Below, piece by piece: positions 1 to 8,886 of a DNA stretch of 64,000 nucleotides (position 1 is its first letter; each line of letters begins with the position of its first letter). The stretch lies in contig JAJXUV010000003.1 of NCBI GenBank assembly GCA_021782495.1, forward strand, positions 124,001 to 188,000, given 5' to 3'. The translations under genes were made by a program, and so were the position numbers. The DNA comes from Pseudomonadota bacterium. GTDB taxonomy: Bacteria > Pseudomonadota > Gammaproteobacteria > UBA1113. The notes under the pieces were generated by a model, which was not told the DNA's origin, searched no databases, and saw only the letters and a program-made list of their open reading frames with translations.

Positions 1-3000
1 AAAGCACCGTTCCATTCGTCCACATTAGTGTCACCTTCTATCACCAACAAAGCGTCTTTTTGAATTAAATGCCGCAACTCTTGATAAAGATCGGAAAAGA
101 CGGCCACATCAATCTGTCCCGTTTCATCGGCCAATTTAATGAAAGCCATCCGCTCATTGCGCTTGGTCATGAGTGTGCGCACTTCCAAGACCCAACCCGC
201 TACTTTTTGATAATCATTTGTGGACAAATTGCCAATACGCGTATTTAAAACCGAATCTAATTCCGCGCGATAAGCCAAAATAGGCAATTGTGAAAAGTAA
301 AAACCAAAACTCGTTTTTTCAGCTTGCAAATCTTGCCTTAAACTCCAGGCTGGCACTTCTATATAGCTTATCTTAGGCGTCGTATCTTCCAATAATGCGA
401 ACAAAGATCCTTGTTTTTGATTTTTTTCCACATTTTTTTTCTCAGCTAAAGACAAAGCTTTTCCTAGGCTCGCTAATAAAGTTGCCTTAGGCACCCCAAA
501 GCACGCACAAGCACCACTGCCAATTAAGGCTTCGAAAACGCGTTTATTGATTTTCTTTAAATCCAAATGCATCACAAAATCATAAAAGCTGCTAAAGGTG
601 TTGTCGCGCGCTTGAATGATGGCTTCTACAGCACCCTCGCCTACCCCTTTCAAAGCCCCCAAACCATATTCGATAGCCCCTTCCTTATTGACTCTAAACG
701 CATAATCGCTGCTTAGAATAGAAGGTGGGACTATTTTTAAACCCATTTTTCGACATTCATCAACCAATCCCTCCAATTTATCAGTGTCTTGCAATTCTGA
801 ACTTAAAACAGACGCCATAAACTGTGCCGGATAATGCGCTTTTAACCAAGCCGTTTGATAAGTTAATAACGCATAGGCTGCGGAGTGGGATTTATTAAAG
901 CCATAACCTGCGAACTTTTCCATCAAATCAAAAATGGTATTCGCCAACTTTTCATCGATCTTATTTTGTTTGGCGCCTTGAATAAAGATTTGACGCTGTT
1001 TCGACATTTCTTCGGGTTTTTTCTTACCCATGGCGCGGCGTAATAAATCGGCGCCGCCCAAAGTATAATTCGCCAATACCCGCGCGATTTGCATCACTTG
1101 TTCTTGATATAAAATAACACCGTAAGTTGCTTTCAACACATTTTGCAAATCAGGGTGTTGATACACGACTTCTTCTATGCCTTGTTTTCGATTGATAAAA
1201 TCATCGACCATCCCCGATTGCAAAGGACCCGGTCGAAATAAAGCGACCAAAGCAATGATATCTTCAAAACAATCTGGCTTTAAGCGTTTGATGATGTCTC
1301 GCATGCCTCGAGATTCTAACTGAAATATCGCAGCCGTTTGACAGTGTTGCAATAATTCAAAAGTCGCTTTGTCTTTTAAATCGATCAACTGAATGTCTAA
1401 TAAAGTGGCGCCTTGTTTTTTCTGCAAAGCATGCACAGCATCCAAAGTCCATTTGATAATGGTTAAGGTTCTTAAACCCAAGAAATCGTATTTCACCAAA
1501 CCAACTGATTCCACATCGTCTTTGTCGTATTGCGTCACCCAGGCATCGCTACCCGTTTCACAATACAGCGGGGCAAAATCCGTGATTTGAGAAGGTGCAA
1601 TCACCACACCCCCTGCATGTTTTCCCGCATTGCGCACACTACCTTCTAAGACCACAGCCAATTCAATCAAAGCACGCACGTCTTCTTCTTCATCATAGCG
1701 CTGTCGCAACAATTCTTCTTGGGCTAAGGCTTTTTCTAAGGTCATGCCCAATTCAAAGGGAATGAGTTTGGCAATGGTGTCGACAAAACCATAGGGGTAA
1801 CCCAACACCCTTCCCACATCGCGCACCACGGCTTTAGCGGCCATCGTGCCATAAGTAATAATTTGTGAAACGCTGCGTCGCCCATAACGATTGGCCACAT
1901 AGTCTATTACTTTATCTCGGCCTTCCATGCAAAAATCGACGTCAAAATCGGGCATGGAAACGCGTTCTGGATTTAAAAAGCGTTCAAACAATAAATCATA
2001 TTGTAAAGGATCCAAATCGGTGATACCGATACAATAAGCAACCAAAGAGCCCGGCCCTGAACCACGGCCTGGCCCCACTGGAACACCATTATTTTTAGCC
2101 CAATTGATAAAGTCTGCAACGATCAAGAAATATCCGGTGTACCCCATATTGTTGATCACACTTAGTTCACGTTCTAAACGTTCTTCATAATCGCTGCGCT
2201 GCAGTGCAGCCTCGCCTTTCAAAGCAACAATTGCTGGCCAGCGATGCGCTAAACCCGTTTCAGCCATGTATTCTAAATAACTTTCAGTGGTAAAGCCTTC
2301 TGGCACCGGATAATGCGGTAAGTGGTATTCGCCTAAAGTGATGTGAACATTGCAGCGTTTGGCAACAGCCACAGAGTTGTGCAAAGCAGAGGGGATCTTA
2401 GCAAATAATTTTTGCATTTCCTCGGCACTACGTAAATATTGTTCTGGGGTATAATGACGTGTGCGTTGTGGATCGGCTAATAAAGTGCCTTCACTGATGC
2501 AAACGCGCGCTTCATGTGCCTCAAATTGGTTTGCATTTAAAAAGCGAACTTTATTCGTGGCCACCAAAGGGATTTGCAATTCGCTGGCCAATGCGATTAT
2601 TTCTTTTAAATAATAGTCTTCATTAGGAAAGTCTATTTTGTGCACTTCCAAATAATAGCGATCGCCAAAAATAGAACGCCAATATAAAATGCGTTCTTTC
2701 GCAGCTGCAATATCCTGATTCAAAATGGCCTGTCCCACATCGCCTTCTATGCCGCCTGACAAGACAATCAAACCTTCTTGATAGGATTTGATCCATTCCG
2801 CATCGATCCCCGGTTTGCCTAAAATGGGTTGTCCTTGATGATACGCGCTGGAAACTAAGTGAATTAAATTCGAGTATCCCTGATTGTTTTGACACAGTAA
2901 GGTCAAATGAAAAAGGGCGGGTTTCTCTTTTTTAAGAGAGTGAAAACACTCCATATCACAACCAATAATTGGTTTAATGCCTTTTTTAAGGGCTTTAGTG

Positions 3001-3161
3001 TAAAATTTAATGGTGGCAAATAAATTATTGAGATCCGTTATCGCCAAAGCGGGAATTTGCATTTCCTCACATTTTTCAAATAAAGCATCCAAATGACACA
3101 AACCGTCTTTTAAAGAATAGTCGGTATGTAAGTTAAGATGGATGAAGGAAGGCGTGATCAT
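1..3161 (-). CDS. dnaE: DNA polymerase III subunit alpha (3' end outside the window)
   Basis: Replicative DNA polymerase catalytic subunit, acting in the cytoplasmic pol III holoenzyme. Translation from the ATG at 3161 gives an N-terminal PHP domain ([13 protein letters not shown] near residue 7), then the polymerase core with the glycine-rich [15 protein letters not shown] stretch. The aspartate motif PDFDVDF near residues 401-407 matches the catalytic Asp pair of C-family polymerases. A helix-hairpin-helix region ([16 protein letters not shown]) and the start of an OB-fold ([13 protein letters not shown]) follow. The reading frame is open to base 1, so about 1053 residues are visible and roughly the last 100 of the usual 1150-1160 are missing. 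The ATG overlaps the rnhB stop as ATGA, so translation is probably coupled. The identity is secure; only the C-terminus is unseen. Confidence 0.97.
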   Translation of the reverse strand, partial: MITPSFIHLNLHTDYSLKDGLCHLDALFEKCEEMQIPALAITDLNNLFATIKFYTKALKKGIKPIIGCDMECFHSLKKEKPALFHLTLLCQNNQGYSNLIHLVSSAYHQGQPILGKPGIDAEWIKSYQEGLIVLSGGIEGDVGQAILNQDIAAAKERILYWRSIFGDRYYLEVHKIDFPNEDYYLKEIIALASELQIPLVATNKVRFLNANQFEAHEARVCISEGTLLADPQRTRHYTPEQYLRSAEEMQKLFAKIPSALHNSVAVAKRCNVHITLGEYHLPHYPVPEGFTTESYLEYMAETGLAHRWPAIVALKGEAALQRSDYEERLERELSVINNMGYTGYFLIVADFINWAKNNGVPVGPGRGSGPGSLVAYCIGITDLDPLQYDLLFERFLNPERVSMPDFDVDFCMEGRDKVIDYVANRYGRRSVSQIITYGTMAAKAVVRDVGRVLGYPYGFVDTIAKLIPFELGMTLEKALAQEELLRQRYDEEEDVRALIELAVVLEGSVRNAGKHAGGVVIAPSQITDFAPLYCETGSDAWVTQYDKDDVESVGLVKYDFLGLRTLTIIKWTLDAVHALQKKQGATLLDIQLIDLKDKATFELLQHCQTAAIFQLESRGMRDIIKRLKPDCFEDIIALVALFRPGPLQSGMVDDFINRKQGIEEVVYQHPDLQNVLKATYGVILYQEQVMQIARVLANYTLGGADLLRRAMGKKKPEEMSKQRQIFIQGAKQNKIDEKLANTIFDLMEKFAGYGFNKSHSAAYALLTYQTAWLKAHYPAQFMASVLSSELQDTDKLEGLVDECRKMGLKIVPPSILSSDYAFRVNKEGAIEYGLGALKGVGEGAVEAIIQARDNTFSSFYDFVMHLDLKKINKRVFEALIGSGACACFGVPKATLLASLGKALSLAEKKNVEKNQKQGSLFALLEDTTPKISYIEVPAWSLRQDLQAEKTSFGFYFSQLPILAYRAELDSVLNTRIGNLSTNDYQKVAGWVLEVRTLMTKRNERMAFIKLADETGQIDVAVFSDLYQELRHLIQKDALLVIEGDTNVDEWNGA

Positions 3162-3718
3162 TGTAGGACGTCTCTCACCGGCGCAAAACTTTTACGATGA
3201 ATCGAACAAGGACCATGCTGTTTTAAAGCCTGAAGGTGCATGGCTGTTCCATAACCTTTGTGTTGAGAAAATCCATATTGGGGGAATGCTTCGTGATAAT
3301 TTGTCATTTCTCGATCTCGATATACCTTTGCCACAATAGAGGCCGCTGAAATAACCGCCTCACTTTCATCGCCTCGCACAATCGCTTGACTGCGATAAGA
3401 CCATTTTGGACAACGATTGCCGTCGACTAAGATTAAAGTGGGAAGCACTTTTAATGCCGCCACTGCACGTTGCATCGCAAGCATCGAGGCTTGTAAGATA
3501 TTCAAATCGTCGATTTCCTCTACCTCCGCGCGCCCAATCCCCACGGCCAACGCTTTTTGCCGAATTTCTTTGTCAAAATAGTCACGCTTATCGGCACTTA
3601 ATTTTTTGGAGTCTTTAAGGCCTTCTATCGAAATTCCTAAAATCACCGCCGCAGCCACCACCGGTCCTGCCAAAGGCCCCCTCCCCACTTCATCCACACC
3701 GGCGATGATTTCTTCCAT
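3158..3718 (-). CDS. rnhB: Ribonuclease HII
   Basis: Endonuclease that removes misincorporated ribonucleotides and RNA from RNA-DNA hybrids. The 186-residue product has the usual short bacterial length. The N-terminal [15 protein letters not shown] carries the catalytic pair Asp9-Glu10. Asp99 lies in LVDGN and Asp117 in [16 protein letters not shown], completing the four-acidic-residue site of the family. It lies directly upstream of dnaE and overlaps it by 4 bases, a gene order seen in many Gammaproteobacteria, where lpxB usually precedes rnhB; here lpxB is absent and pncB lies upstream. Nothing in the sequence looks damaged. Confidence 0.96.
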   Translation of the reverse strand: MEEIIAGVDEVGRGPLAGPVVAAAVILGISIEGLKDSKKLSADKRDYFDKEIRQKALAVGIGRAEVEEIDDLNILQASMLAMQRAVAALKVLPTLILVDGNRCPKWSYRSQAIVRGDESEAVISAASIVAKVYRDREMTNYHEAFPQYGFSQHKGYGTAMHLQALKQHGPCSIHRKSFAPVRDVLQ

Positions 3719-3802
3719 TTACAACTCCAACTCAAAATTATATTCAACCGGATATGTCATCTCGGAGCCAGGAAATCTTCACGCTTTGCAATTTTTCAAC
3801 GT

Positions 3803-3826
3803 CAAAGTGTAGCACTTTGTTTTTTT
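3803..3826 (+). terminator. Hairpin plus T-run between pncB and rnhB, oriented on the plus strand
   Basis: CAAAGTG-TAG-CACTTTG is a perfect 7-bp stem with a 3-base loop, followed at once by seven T. This is a canonical Rho-independent terminator for plus-strand transcription, yet both neighbouring genes are on the minus strand. A second hairpin (ACTCGG-TACT-CCGAGT, 3858-3873) and a CTCCG/CGGAG pair stand beside it, so the 165-bp gap may instead be a dispersed repeat. The function is uncertain. Confidence 0.35.
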
Positions 3827-3883
3827 GTAGATCTCCGGGTTCTCCGGCGGAGCCTGTACTCGGTACTCCGAGTGATGACAAAC

Positions 3884-5050
3884 CTATGACGATATACCAA
3901 ACACTTGTTTCAAATATCGCAAATACTCCGGATCGGGGCACATGGTTTTTGCCGGTGTATCCGAAACCTTCGCCACCGGATGACCATTGCAGTAAATCAT
4001 TTTAATGACATTTTGCATCGCTGGGATCCCCATATCGTTAGTCAAATAAGTCCCTATCCCAAAAGCCACTTTAATTCTATTTCTAAAATGCTGATGAATT
4101 TTCAAAGCGATTTCAAAATTTAAATTGTCGCTGAAAACCAAAGTTTTGGTTCGAGGATCGATTCTGTGCGCCGCATAATGTGCAATTATTTTTTCACCAA
4201 AGACCATGGGATCCCCTGAATCGTGACGAACGCCATCAAATAACTTACAAAAATACAAATCAAAATCTTTTAAAAAGGCATTCAAACCATAAACATCGGT
4301 TAGAATAATACCCAATTCACCCCGATATTCCTGTGCCCAACGCTCAAATGCAAATTGTTGGCTGTAAATCAGTCTCGGCCCGAGGGTTTGACAAGCTTGC
4401 AAATATTCGTGCGCCATAGTGCCAATCGGTTTTAATTGTAATTTTTTGGCAAAATAAACATTGCTGGTTCCGGTTAATTGGGCACCCAATTTGTTTTTGA
4501 GCGCCTGCAACACCAGCTCTTGCCAAGCCTTAGAAAAACGTCTACGTGTCCCAAATTCAGAAAACACAAAATCTTTGCCCTCGGTATTCTCCGCAATCAT
4601 TTTAATTTTATCGTGCAATCTCTCTTCGCCATTTTGCAACAAAGACTGATAATTGGGTTGATGTCGATAATAAATTTCATTGATGATAGCCAAAATGGGA
4701 ATCTCAAATAAAATCGTGTGTAACCAAGGACCTTTTATAGAAAGTTCAAATTTATCTTTAGTATCGATGTGGACAAATTCTGGGTTAAATCTAAAAATTC
4801 TTAAAAATTCAACAAAATCACTTTTGAAAAAACGAATGCCTCGTAAATAATCCAGCTCTTCTTTGGTATAAGATAAATTAGCCAGTTCGTCAATTACGGC
4901 ACGAAATTCCTCGGCATAAGGTCTTAAATCAATGTCTGGATTTCTGCATTGAAATTTATATTCTACCATCGCACTGGGAAATTGATGCAAAACGGTTTGC
5001 ATCATGGTGAGTTTGTAAAAATCCGTATCTAATAAAGAATCTATCATCAT
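3884..5050 (-). CDS. pncB: Nicotinate phosphoribosyltransferase
   Basis: Converts nicotinate and PRPP to nicotinate mononucleotide in NAD salvage (Preiss-Handler route), in the cytoplasm. The 388-residue product has the N-terminal LLDTDFYKLTM signature and the FSEFGTRRRFS motif near residues 164-174. GTSNVYFAKK and the FDGVRHDSGDP phosphoribosyl-binding stretch follow, then FSDNLNFE. The C-terminal region with NGHPVAKVSDTPAKTM is intact. The gene starts with ATGATGATAG and its first ATG overlaps the pncA stop as ATGA. The pair therefore forms a nicotinamide to nicotinate to NaMN unit with coupled translation. The identity is secure. Confidence 0.96.
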   Translation of the reverse strand: MMIDSLLDTDFYKLTMMQTVLHQFPSAMVEYKFQCRNPDIDLRPYAEEFRAVIDELANLSYTKEELDYLRGIRFFKSDFVEFLRIFRFNPEFVHIDTKDKFELSIKGPWLHTILFEIPILAIINEIYYRHQPNYQSLLQNGEERLHDKIKMIAENTEGKDFVFSEFGTRRRFSKAWQELVLQALKNKLGAQLTGTSNVYFAKKLQLKPIGTMAHEYLQACQTLGPRLIYSQQFAFERWAQEYRGELGIILTDVYGLNAFLKDFDLYFCKLFDGVRHDSGDPMVFGEKIIAHYAAHRIDPRTKTLVFSDNLNFEIALKIHQHFRNRIKVAFGIGTYLTNDMGIPAMQNVIKMIYCNGHPVAKVSDTPAKTMCPDPEYLRYLKQVFGISS

Positions 5051-5700
5051 TCTGAATGCGCCCTTGTAAAATCATCCGTAGATTGTACCACCTTAATCCC
5101 TGCGGCTTGCATTTCATCTAAGGCTTTTTGAATGGCGATGGGATCGATCCCTCGACAAGCTGCCAAATTCAACACGCATTGAAATCCCGCTTTTTGCAAT
5201 TGAAGCGCCGTTGTTTTGACGCAATACTCGGTGGCCAAGCCCCCCACCAGAACCGTCTGGATTTCCCGAACCCGCAAGAATTCAATGACGCCCGTACTCA
5301 ATTGTTCCTTCAAATCGTGATAGCAAGCGCCATAAGGGTGCATATCCAATTCCACCCCCTTCCAAACCACATAATCATATTCACTGATGCGCGGTAAGCC
5401 ATCCAACAATTCAAAGCCCAAAGTGCCTGGCACGGCATGCACTGGCCAACGGAGATCCATATTGAGTCCGGCGATTTGCTCCAAAGGAGGGTGTTTTTCA
5501 TTCGCTACCCACAAAGCTTTGGCGCTGTGGCTGTCTTTGGAAGCAATACGCACACTCGCCCATTGGGCTTGCTGATTTAATGGCTCGACAATTTCTGTTC
5601 CACGAGGAACAGGCAATTCATTCGGACACAAAGGGGTAAATGTTTTTTGCGCATCGACATCAAAGCTGGCAACATAGCGAGGAGCGAGCAAATGATACAT
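5047..5700 (-). CDS. pncA: Nicotinamidase
   Basis: Isochorismatase-fold hydrolase deamidating nicotinamide to nicotinate. In the 217-residue product the catalytic triad is readable as Asp16 (FDVDAQKTF), Lys114 (VVWKGVELD) and Cys160 (ATEYCVKTTA). The metal ligands Asp56 and His58 (SKDSH) and His88 (WPVHAV) are also present, as in PncA enzymes. A GAGGA ribosome-binding sequence precedes the ATG. The gene begins 16 bases after the CCA end of tRNA-Ser, so it probably shares a transcript with the upstream tRNA and purC. The product feeds pncB directly. Confidence 0.94.
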   Translation of the reverse strand: MYHLLAPRYVASFDVDAQKTFTPLCPNELPVPRGTEIVEPLNQQAQWASVRIASKDSHSAKALWVANEKHPPLEQIAGLNMDLRWPVHAVPGTLGFELLDGLPRISEYDYVVWKGVELDMHPYGACYHDLKEQLSTGVIEFLRVREIQTVLVGGLATEYCVKTTALQLQKAGFQCVLNLAACRGIDPIAIQKALDEMQAAGIKVVQSTDDFTRAHSE

Positions 5701-5716
5701 GATGTCCTCTTCAATA

Positions 5717-5808
5717 TGGAGGAGAGGGCGGGATTCGAACCCGCGTGGAGCGCAAAGCCCCCGACCGATTTCGAGTCGGTGCCGTTATGACCACTTCGGT
5801 ACCTCTCC
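5717..5808 (-). tRNA. serU: tRNA-Ser (anticodon CGA)
   Basis: Reading the minus strand, GGAGAGG pairs with CCTCTCC as a 7-bp acceptor stem. The anticodon arm ACCGA-CTCGAAA-TCGGT gives anticodon CGA (reads UCG). There is a long class II variable arm (GGGGGC...GCTCC), then GCGGG-TTCGAAT-CCCGC as the T arm. The 3' end reads T-CCA, so CCA is encoded. The discriminator base appears to be U73, whereas bacterial tRNA-Ser usually has G73. It lies 5 bases after the purC stop and just ahead of pncA, inside what looks like one transcription unit. The symbol follows E. coli usage for the CGA isoacceptor. Confidence 0.95.
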
Positions 5809-5813
5809 AGTAA

Positions 5814-6527
5814 CTATACTTCTATTCCCAGACGAAGCGCAGCCTGTTTATAGTGCTCAATCACATCGCCTAAATCTTGCCTAAAGCGATCTTTATCGTA
5901 AATGTCGCCCGTTTTTTGATCCCACAAGCGGCAACCGTCTAAAGTAAATTCATCGCCCAAAAATAATTCGCCTTGATAGTAACCAAACTCCAATTTGAAA
6001 TCAACCAAGTCGAAACCCACTTCCGAGAATAAAGGACTTAAAATGTCGTTGATTTTATAGCTCAAAACTTTCATGGTTGAAATTTCTTCTTGAGTCGCTA
6101 AACCCAAAAGTAAAATGTGATCTTCCGTTAACAAAGGATCGCCTAAGGCATCGTCCTTTAAAAAAAACTCAAACAAAGGCGGCGAAAATACCCGACCGCG
6201 CTCTAAACCCAAACGTTTACAAATCCCGCCGGCGGCTCTATTCCGTATAATGCATTCTACTTTTAACATGTCTAAACGCCGAGCCAGTATTTCAGTGGGA
6301 CCCAGACGTTTTAACCAATGCGTTTTAATACCATTTTTAGCCAAAACCCCCATGAGGAAGGCATCAACGGCACAATTGATGCGGCCTTTGTCTTCTAAAA
6401 GTGCATGTCGAGCACCATTGAATGCTGTCGCATCATTTCTAAATTCGACCAACACAACGTCTTTCTCACCAATATCGTAGATTGTTTTAGATTTGCCCGT
6501 ATACAAAAGTGTGCGTTCAGTTGTCAT
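5814..6527 (-). CDS. purC: Phosphoribosylaminoimidazole-succinocarboxamide synthase
   Basis: SAICAR synthase, which joins CAIR and aspartate with ATP in de novo purine synthesis. The 237-residue product has the usual bacterial length. Visible family features are the N-terminal LLYTGKSKTIYDI ATP-binding strand and the ECIIRNRAAGG motif near residues 92-102. SEVGFDLVDFKLEFG and the DEFTLDGCRLWD metal/ATP site follow near the C-terminus. The ATG lies inside the end of the bamC-like gene (11-bp overlap), giving the order dapA-bamC-purC known from enteric bacteria. A tRNA-Ser gene follows 5 bases downstream. Confidence 0.97.
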   Translation of the reverse strand: MTTERTLLYTGKSKTIYDIGEKDVVLVEFRNDATAFNGARHALLEDKGRINCAVDAFLMGVLAKNGIKTHWLKRLGPTEILARRLDMLKVECIIRNRAAGGICKRLGLERGRVFSPPLFEFFLKDDALGDPLLTEDHILLLGLATQEEISTMKVLSYKINDILSPLFSEVGFDLVDFKLEFGYYQGELFLGDEFTLDGCRLWDQKTGDIYDKDRFRQDLGDVIEHYKQAALRLGIEV

Positions 6528-6858
6528 TGGAAGGTTTTCCCGCTGTATCAGAGACGGTTGTTTCTATTGGTTGCATTTCTTGTGGGGCAACTACAGCTTG
6601 AGGTGGCGCTTTTTTCAAGGCCGAATTAAAGGCACGACTGCCCGGCGGCAAAATAGAAACGGTCTTTACATCCGCCATAGGTCCAGGAGGTACAATGTAA
6701 TAGTTATCCACTTTCTCAGCTGTGACGCCAGGTGGCATTTTCAGCGGTTCAAGGCTAGCTTGTTTTTGATAGTAACTACCAAAATCGTCCGTGCCTTCTA
6801 CGCTACAACCCAATAAGAGCACACTCATTAAAAATAACACTATTTTGACTTTAATCAT
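6517..6858 (-). CDS. Short BamC/NlpB-like lipoprotein
   Basis: A 113-residue predicted lipoprotein. It has a short positive N-terminus, a hydrophobic segment and the lipobox LLLGC with Cys18 as the probable lipidation site. The mature part contains the proline-rich extended stretch typical of the BamC N-terminus (LEPLKMPPGV, YYIVPPG, SILPPGS). BamC is a BAM outer-membrane assembly accessory lipoprotein. The dapA-bamC-purC order supports the assignment. E. coli BamC is about 340 residues with two helix-grip domains; both are absent here. Only the unstructured N-terminal part that contacts BamD remains, and the frame ends cleanly. It could be a reduced BamC or an unrelated lipoprotein in the same place. 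Confidence 0.6.
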   Translation of the reverse strand: MIKVKIVLFLMSVLLLGCSVEGTDDFGSYYQKQASLEPLKMPPGVTAEKVDNYYIVPPGPMADVKTVSILPPGSRAFNSALKKAPPQAVVAPQEMQPIETTVSDTAGKPSNDN

Positions 6859-7748
6859 ATTTCACCCAATGACGCATTTACCCCGGCCAATTCCATGGCT
6901 TGCAAGACGGTATCCTGATGTTCTTTAGACAAAGTGGTCAGTGGTAAACGAATGCCACCGCGGATTAAACCCAATTGATGAACTGCCCATTTCACCGGAA
7001 TCGGATTGGTTTCTACGCCCAAGGCCTGGTGTAAGGCGTGTAAACGTTGCTCCAATTCATCAGCTTTAGCGCGATCGCCTTCCAAAGCAGCTTGGATCAT
7101 TTCATGCATCAATTGCGGCGCCACATTGGCCGTGACTGAGATCACGCCTTTACCACCCGCTAAAATCAAGTCTTTACAAGAGCCATCATCGCCACTCAAA
7201 ATGCTCAAACGATTGCCACACAATTCGATGAGCCGTTCATAGCGGGCTTTATCTTTCACCGCCTCTTTAATACCCACAATGTTACTGCATTCCGCCAATC
7301 TCGCGACCGTTTCAGGCAACATATCGCAGGCTGTGCGCGAAGGAACATTGTACAAAATTTGAGGCACGGGGACTGCTTCACTGATGGCTTTAAAATGCCG
7401 ATATAAGCCTTCTTGAGTGGGCTTAATATACGCTGGCGTCATCAACAAGCAGCCATCGACGCCCAATTCCATCGCATTAAAGGTTTTATCAATGGTTTTA
7501 TGGGTGCTATTGGCGCCTGTCCCGGCAATCACGGGAATTCTTGAATTGACTTTTCGAACTACAAAATGAATTAGTTTATTGATTTCTTCTTCGGTAAGCG
7601 TTGCACCCTCACCCGTTGTGCCTGCAATCACCAAGCCATCGCTTTTTTGCTCCAAATGAAAGGCAATTAATCGCTCCAAACTAGTGTAATCAATATTGCT
7701 TTCATCATCCATGGGGGTAACTAAGGCAACCAAACTGCCGTGAAACAT
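6855..7748 (-). CDS. dapA: 4-hydroxy-tetrahydrodipicolinate synthase
   Basis: Condenses pyruvate and aspartate semialdehyde in the lysine/diaminopimelate pathway, which also supplies peptidoglycan. The 297-residue TIM-barrel product shows the Schiff-base lysine Lys161 (VGIKEA), Tyr133 (ILYNVPSRT), and Thr44-Thr45 (AGTTGEGAT), with the expected spacing. A GAGGA sequence precedes the ATG, and a good sigma-70-like promoter lies upstream. The gene overlaps the bamC-like gene by 4 bases (ATGA) and is the first gene of the unit dapA-bamC-purC-tRNA-Ser-pncA-pncB. The annotation is secure. Confidence 0.97.
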   Translation of the reverse strand: MFHGSLVALVTPMDDESNIDYTSLERLIAFHLEQKSDGLVIAGTTGEGATLTEEEINKLIHFVVRKVNSRIPVIAGTGANSTHKTIDKTFNAMELGVDGCLLMTPAYIKPTQEGLYRHFKAISEAVPVPQILYNVPSRTACDMLPETVARLAECSNIVGIKEAVKDKARYERLIELCGNRLSILSGDDGSCKDLILAGGKGVISVTANVAPQLMHEMIQAALEGDRAKADELEQRLHALHQALGVETNPIPVKWAVHQLGLIRGGIRLPLTTLSKEHQDTVLQAMELAGVNASLGEI

Positions 7749-7780
7749 GCATTTATCCTCATATGACCACTGAAGTCTGA

Positions 7781-7809
7781 ATCATACCTGGCTAAATGCG
7801 GAAATTCAA
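7781..7809 (-). promoter_or_regulatory. Predicted sigma-70 promoter of dapA
   Basis: On the minus strand TTGAAT (-35, 7804-7809) and TATGAT (-10, 7781-7786) are separated by 17 bases, and the dapA ATG is about 32 bases further on. The match to consensus and the spacing are both good. Confidence 0.6.
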
Positions 7810-7825
7810 GTTAGGGTCTCTTTTG

Positions 7826-7886
7826 TCATTCCTGCGCAAAGAGGAATCCAGGATTTTTCGCTGGATCCCTCCTTGCGCAGGGATCA
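7826..7886. repeat. Imperfect palindromic repeat between divergent promoters
   Basis: Arms 7826-7851 and 7861-7886 are near-perfect inverted copies (core CCTGCGCAAAGAGGAATCCAG against its complement) around a 9-base loop. The arm sequence resembles the element at 62575-62649, so both belong to the widespread GTCAT...GGATCCAG family of small palindromic repeats. It lies exactly between the dapA promoter and the promoter of the gene at 7953. Confidence 0.8.
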
Positions 7887-7888
7887 GA

Positions 7889-7918
7889 TTGCCATGAATA
7901 AAAAATTTAGCCTATACT
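7889..7918 (+). promoter_or_regulatory. Predicted sigma-70 promoter of the YiiX-like gene
   Basis: TTGCCA (7889-7894) and TATACT (7913-7918) are spaced by 18 bases. The first base of the -35 box lies 3 bases after the palindromic repeat. The GTG start at 7953 follows with an AAGGA ribosome-binding sequence. Confidence 0.55.
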
Positions 7919-7952
7919 AGGCATTCATCTCGAATTGTAAGGATATTGATCT

Positions 7953-8738
7953 GTGAAATTTTTTGAACGATTACAACAATGGATGGTTGGCTATTTAATG
8001 GCCGAAATGCCTCGCGTAAACATTCCCATTTGTGATTTTGATAAATTGTCTTATGAAATCAGGCCTGCTGATGTCTTATTGGTAGAAGGCCGTACGCGCA
8101 TCAGTTCTTTCATTAGAATGGTAACCCAAAGTCCCTGGTCGCATTCAGTCTTGTATATTGGCCGTCTGCACGACATTGAACACCCTATTTTGCGACAAAA
8201 AATCAAAGATTTTTATCAAGGCGAACCCACAGAACAATTGGTCATCGAAAGTTTGTTGGGAAAAGGAACGATTATTTCTCCGCTGAGCCGCTACCAATCC
8301 GAGCACATTCGTATTTGTAGACCCAATGGCATTTCTAAAGTAGACTCCCAAAACGTCATTGCGTATGCTATCGATCGCTTAGGATATGAATACGATGTGC
8401 GTCAAATTGTAGATTTACTGCGGTTTTTGTTGCCGTGGAAAATATTTCCCAGACGCTGGCGTTCGAGTTTGTTTTCTGAAGACAGTAAATCAACCCGACA
8501 AATTTGTTCTACTTTAATCGCTGAAGCTTTTCGAGCGGTTCAATTTCCCATTTTACCGATCATCAAAAAAGACGAACAGCAAAGTATACAACTGATACAC
8601 GGTAATCCGAAACTCTTTACACCCAAAGATTTTGATTACTCCCCTTTCTTCCAAATCATCAAATACCCCATTTTTACTTTGTCCGAAGAAGCTTTGTATC
8701 GACATTTGCCTTGGGAAGATAATGATAAGATCGTTTAG
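7953..8738 (+). CDS. YiiX/YaeF-type permuted papain-like amidohydrolase
   Basis: A 261-residue protein of the circularly permuted NlpC/P60-like family (YiiX, YaeF, C92). The order of catalytic residues is the permuted one: His64 in WSHSVLYIG comes first, then Cys185 in QICSTLIAEAF. The region PADVLLVEGRTRISSFIRM before the His is typical, as is the helix after the Cys. Members are thought to cleave amide or acyl bonds in cell-wall or lipid substrates; the substrate here is unknown. There is no clear signal peptide. The GTG start is chosen because AAGGA stands 9 bases upstream. The gene is monocistronic, divergent from dapA and convergent with the next gene. Confidence 0.75.
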   Translation: MKFFERLQQWMVGYLMAEMPRVNIPICDFDKLSYEIRPADVLLVEGRTRISSFIRMVTQSPWSHSVLYIGRLHDIEHPILRQKIKDFYQGEPTEQLVIESLLGKGTIISPLSRYQSEHIRICRPNGISKVDSQNVIAYAIDRLGYEYDVRQIVDLLRFLLPWKIFPRRWRSSLFSEDSKSTRQICSTLIAEAFRAVQFPILPIIKKDEQQSIQLIHGNPKLFTPKDFDYSPFFQIIKYPIFTLSEEALYRHLPWEDNDKIV

Positions 8739-8886
8739 AAAATAGTCCGGGAAGAGAATTTATCGCTACTATAGAATTCCTTCTAATCTTTTTTTTCAAC
8801 ATGGTTTAGCAATTTCAAGACGGCTCCACGGGAGGCTTAGGCTCACTCCGTTCTCATTGCTTAATCGCAGCAACACTGACATTTTA

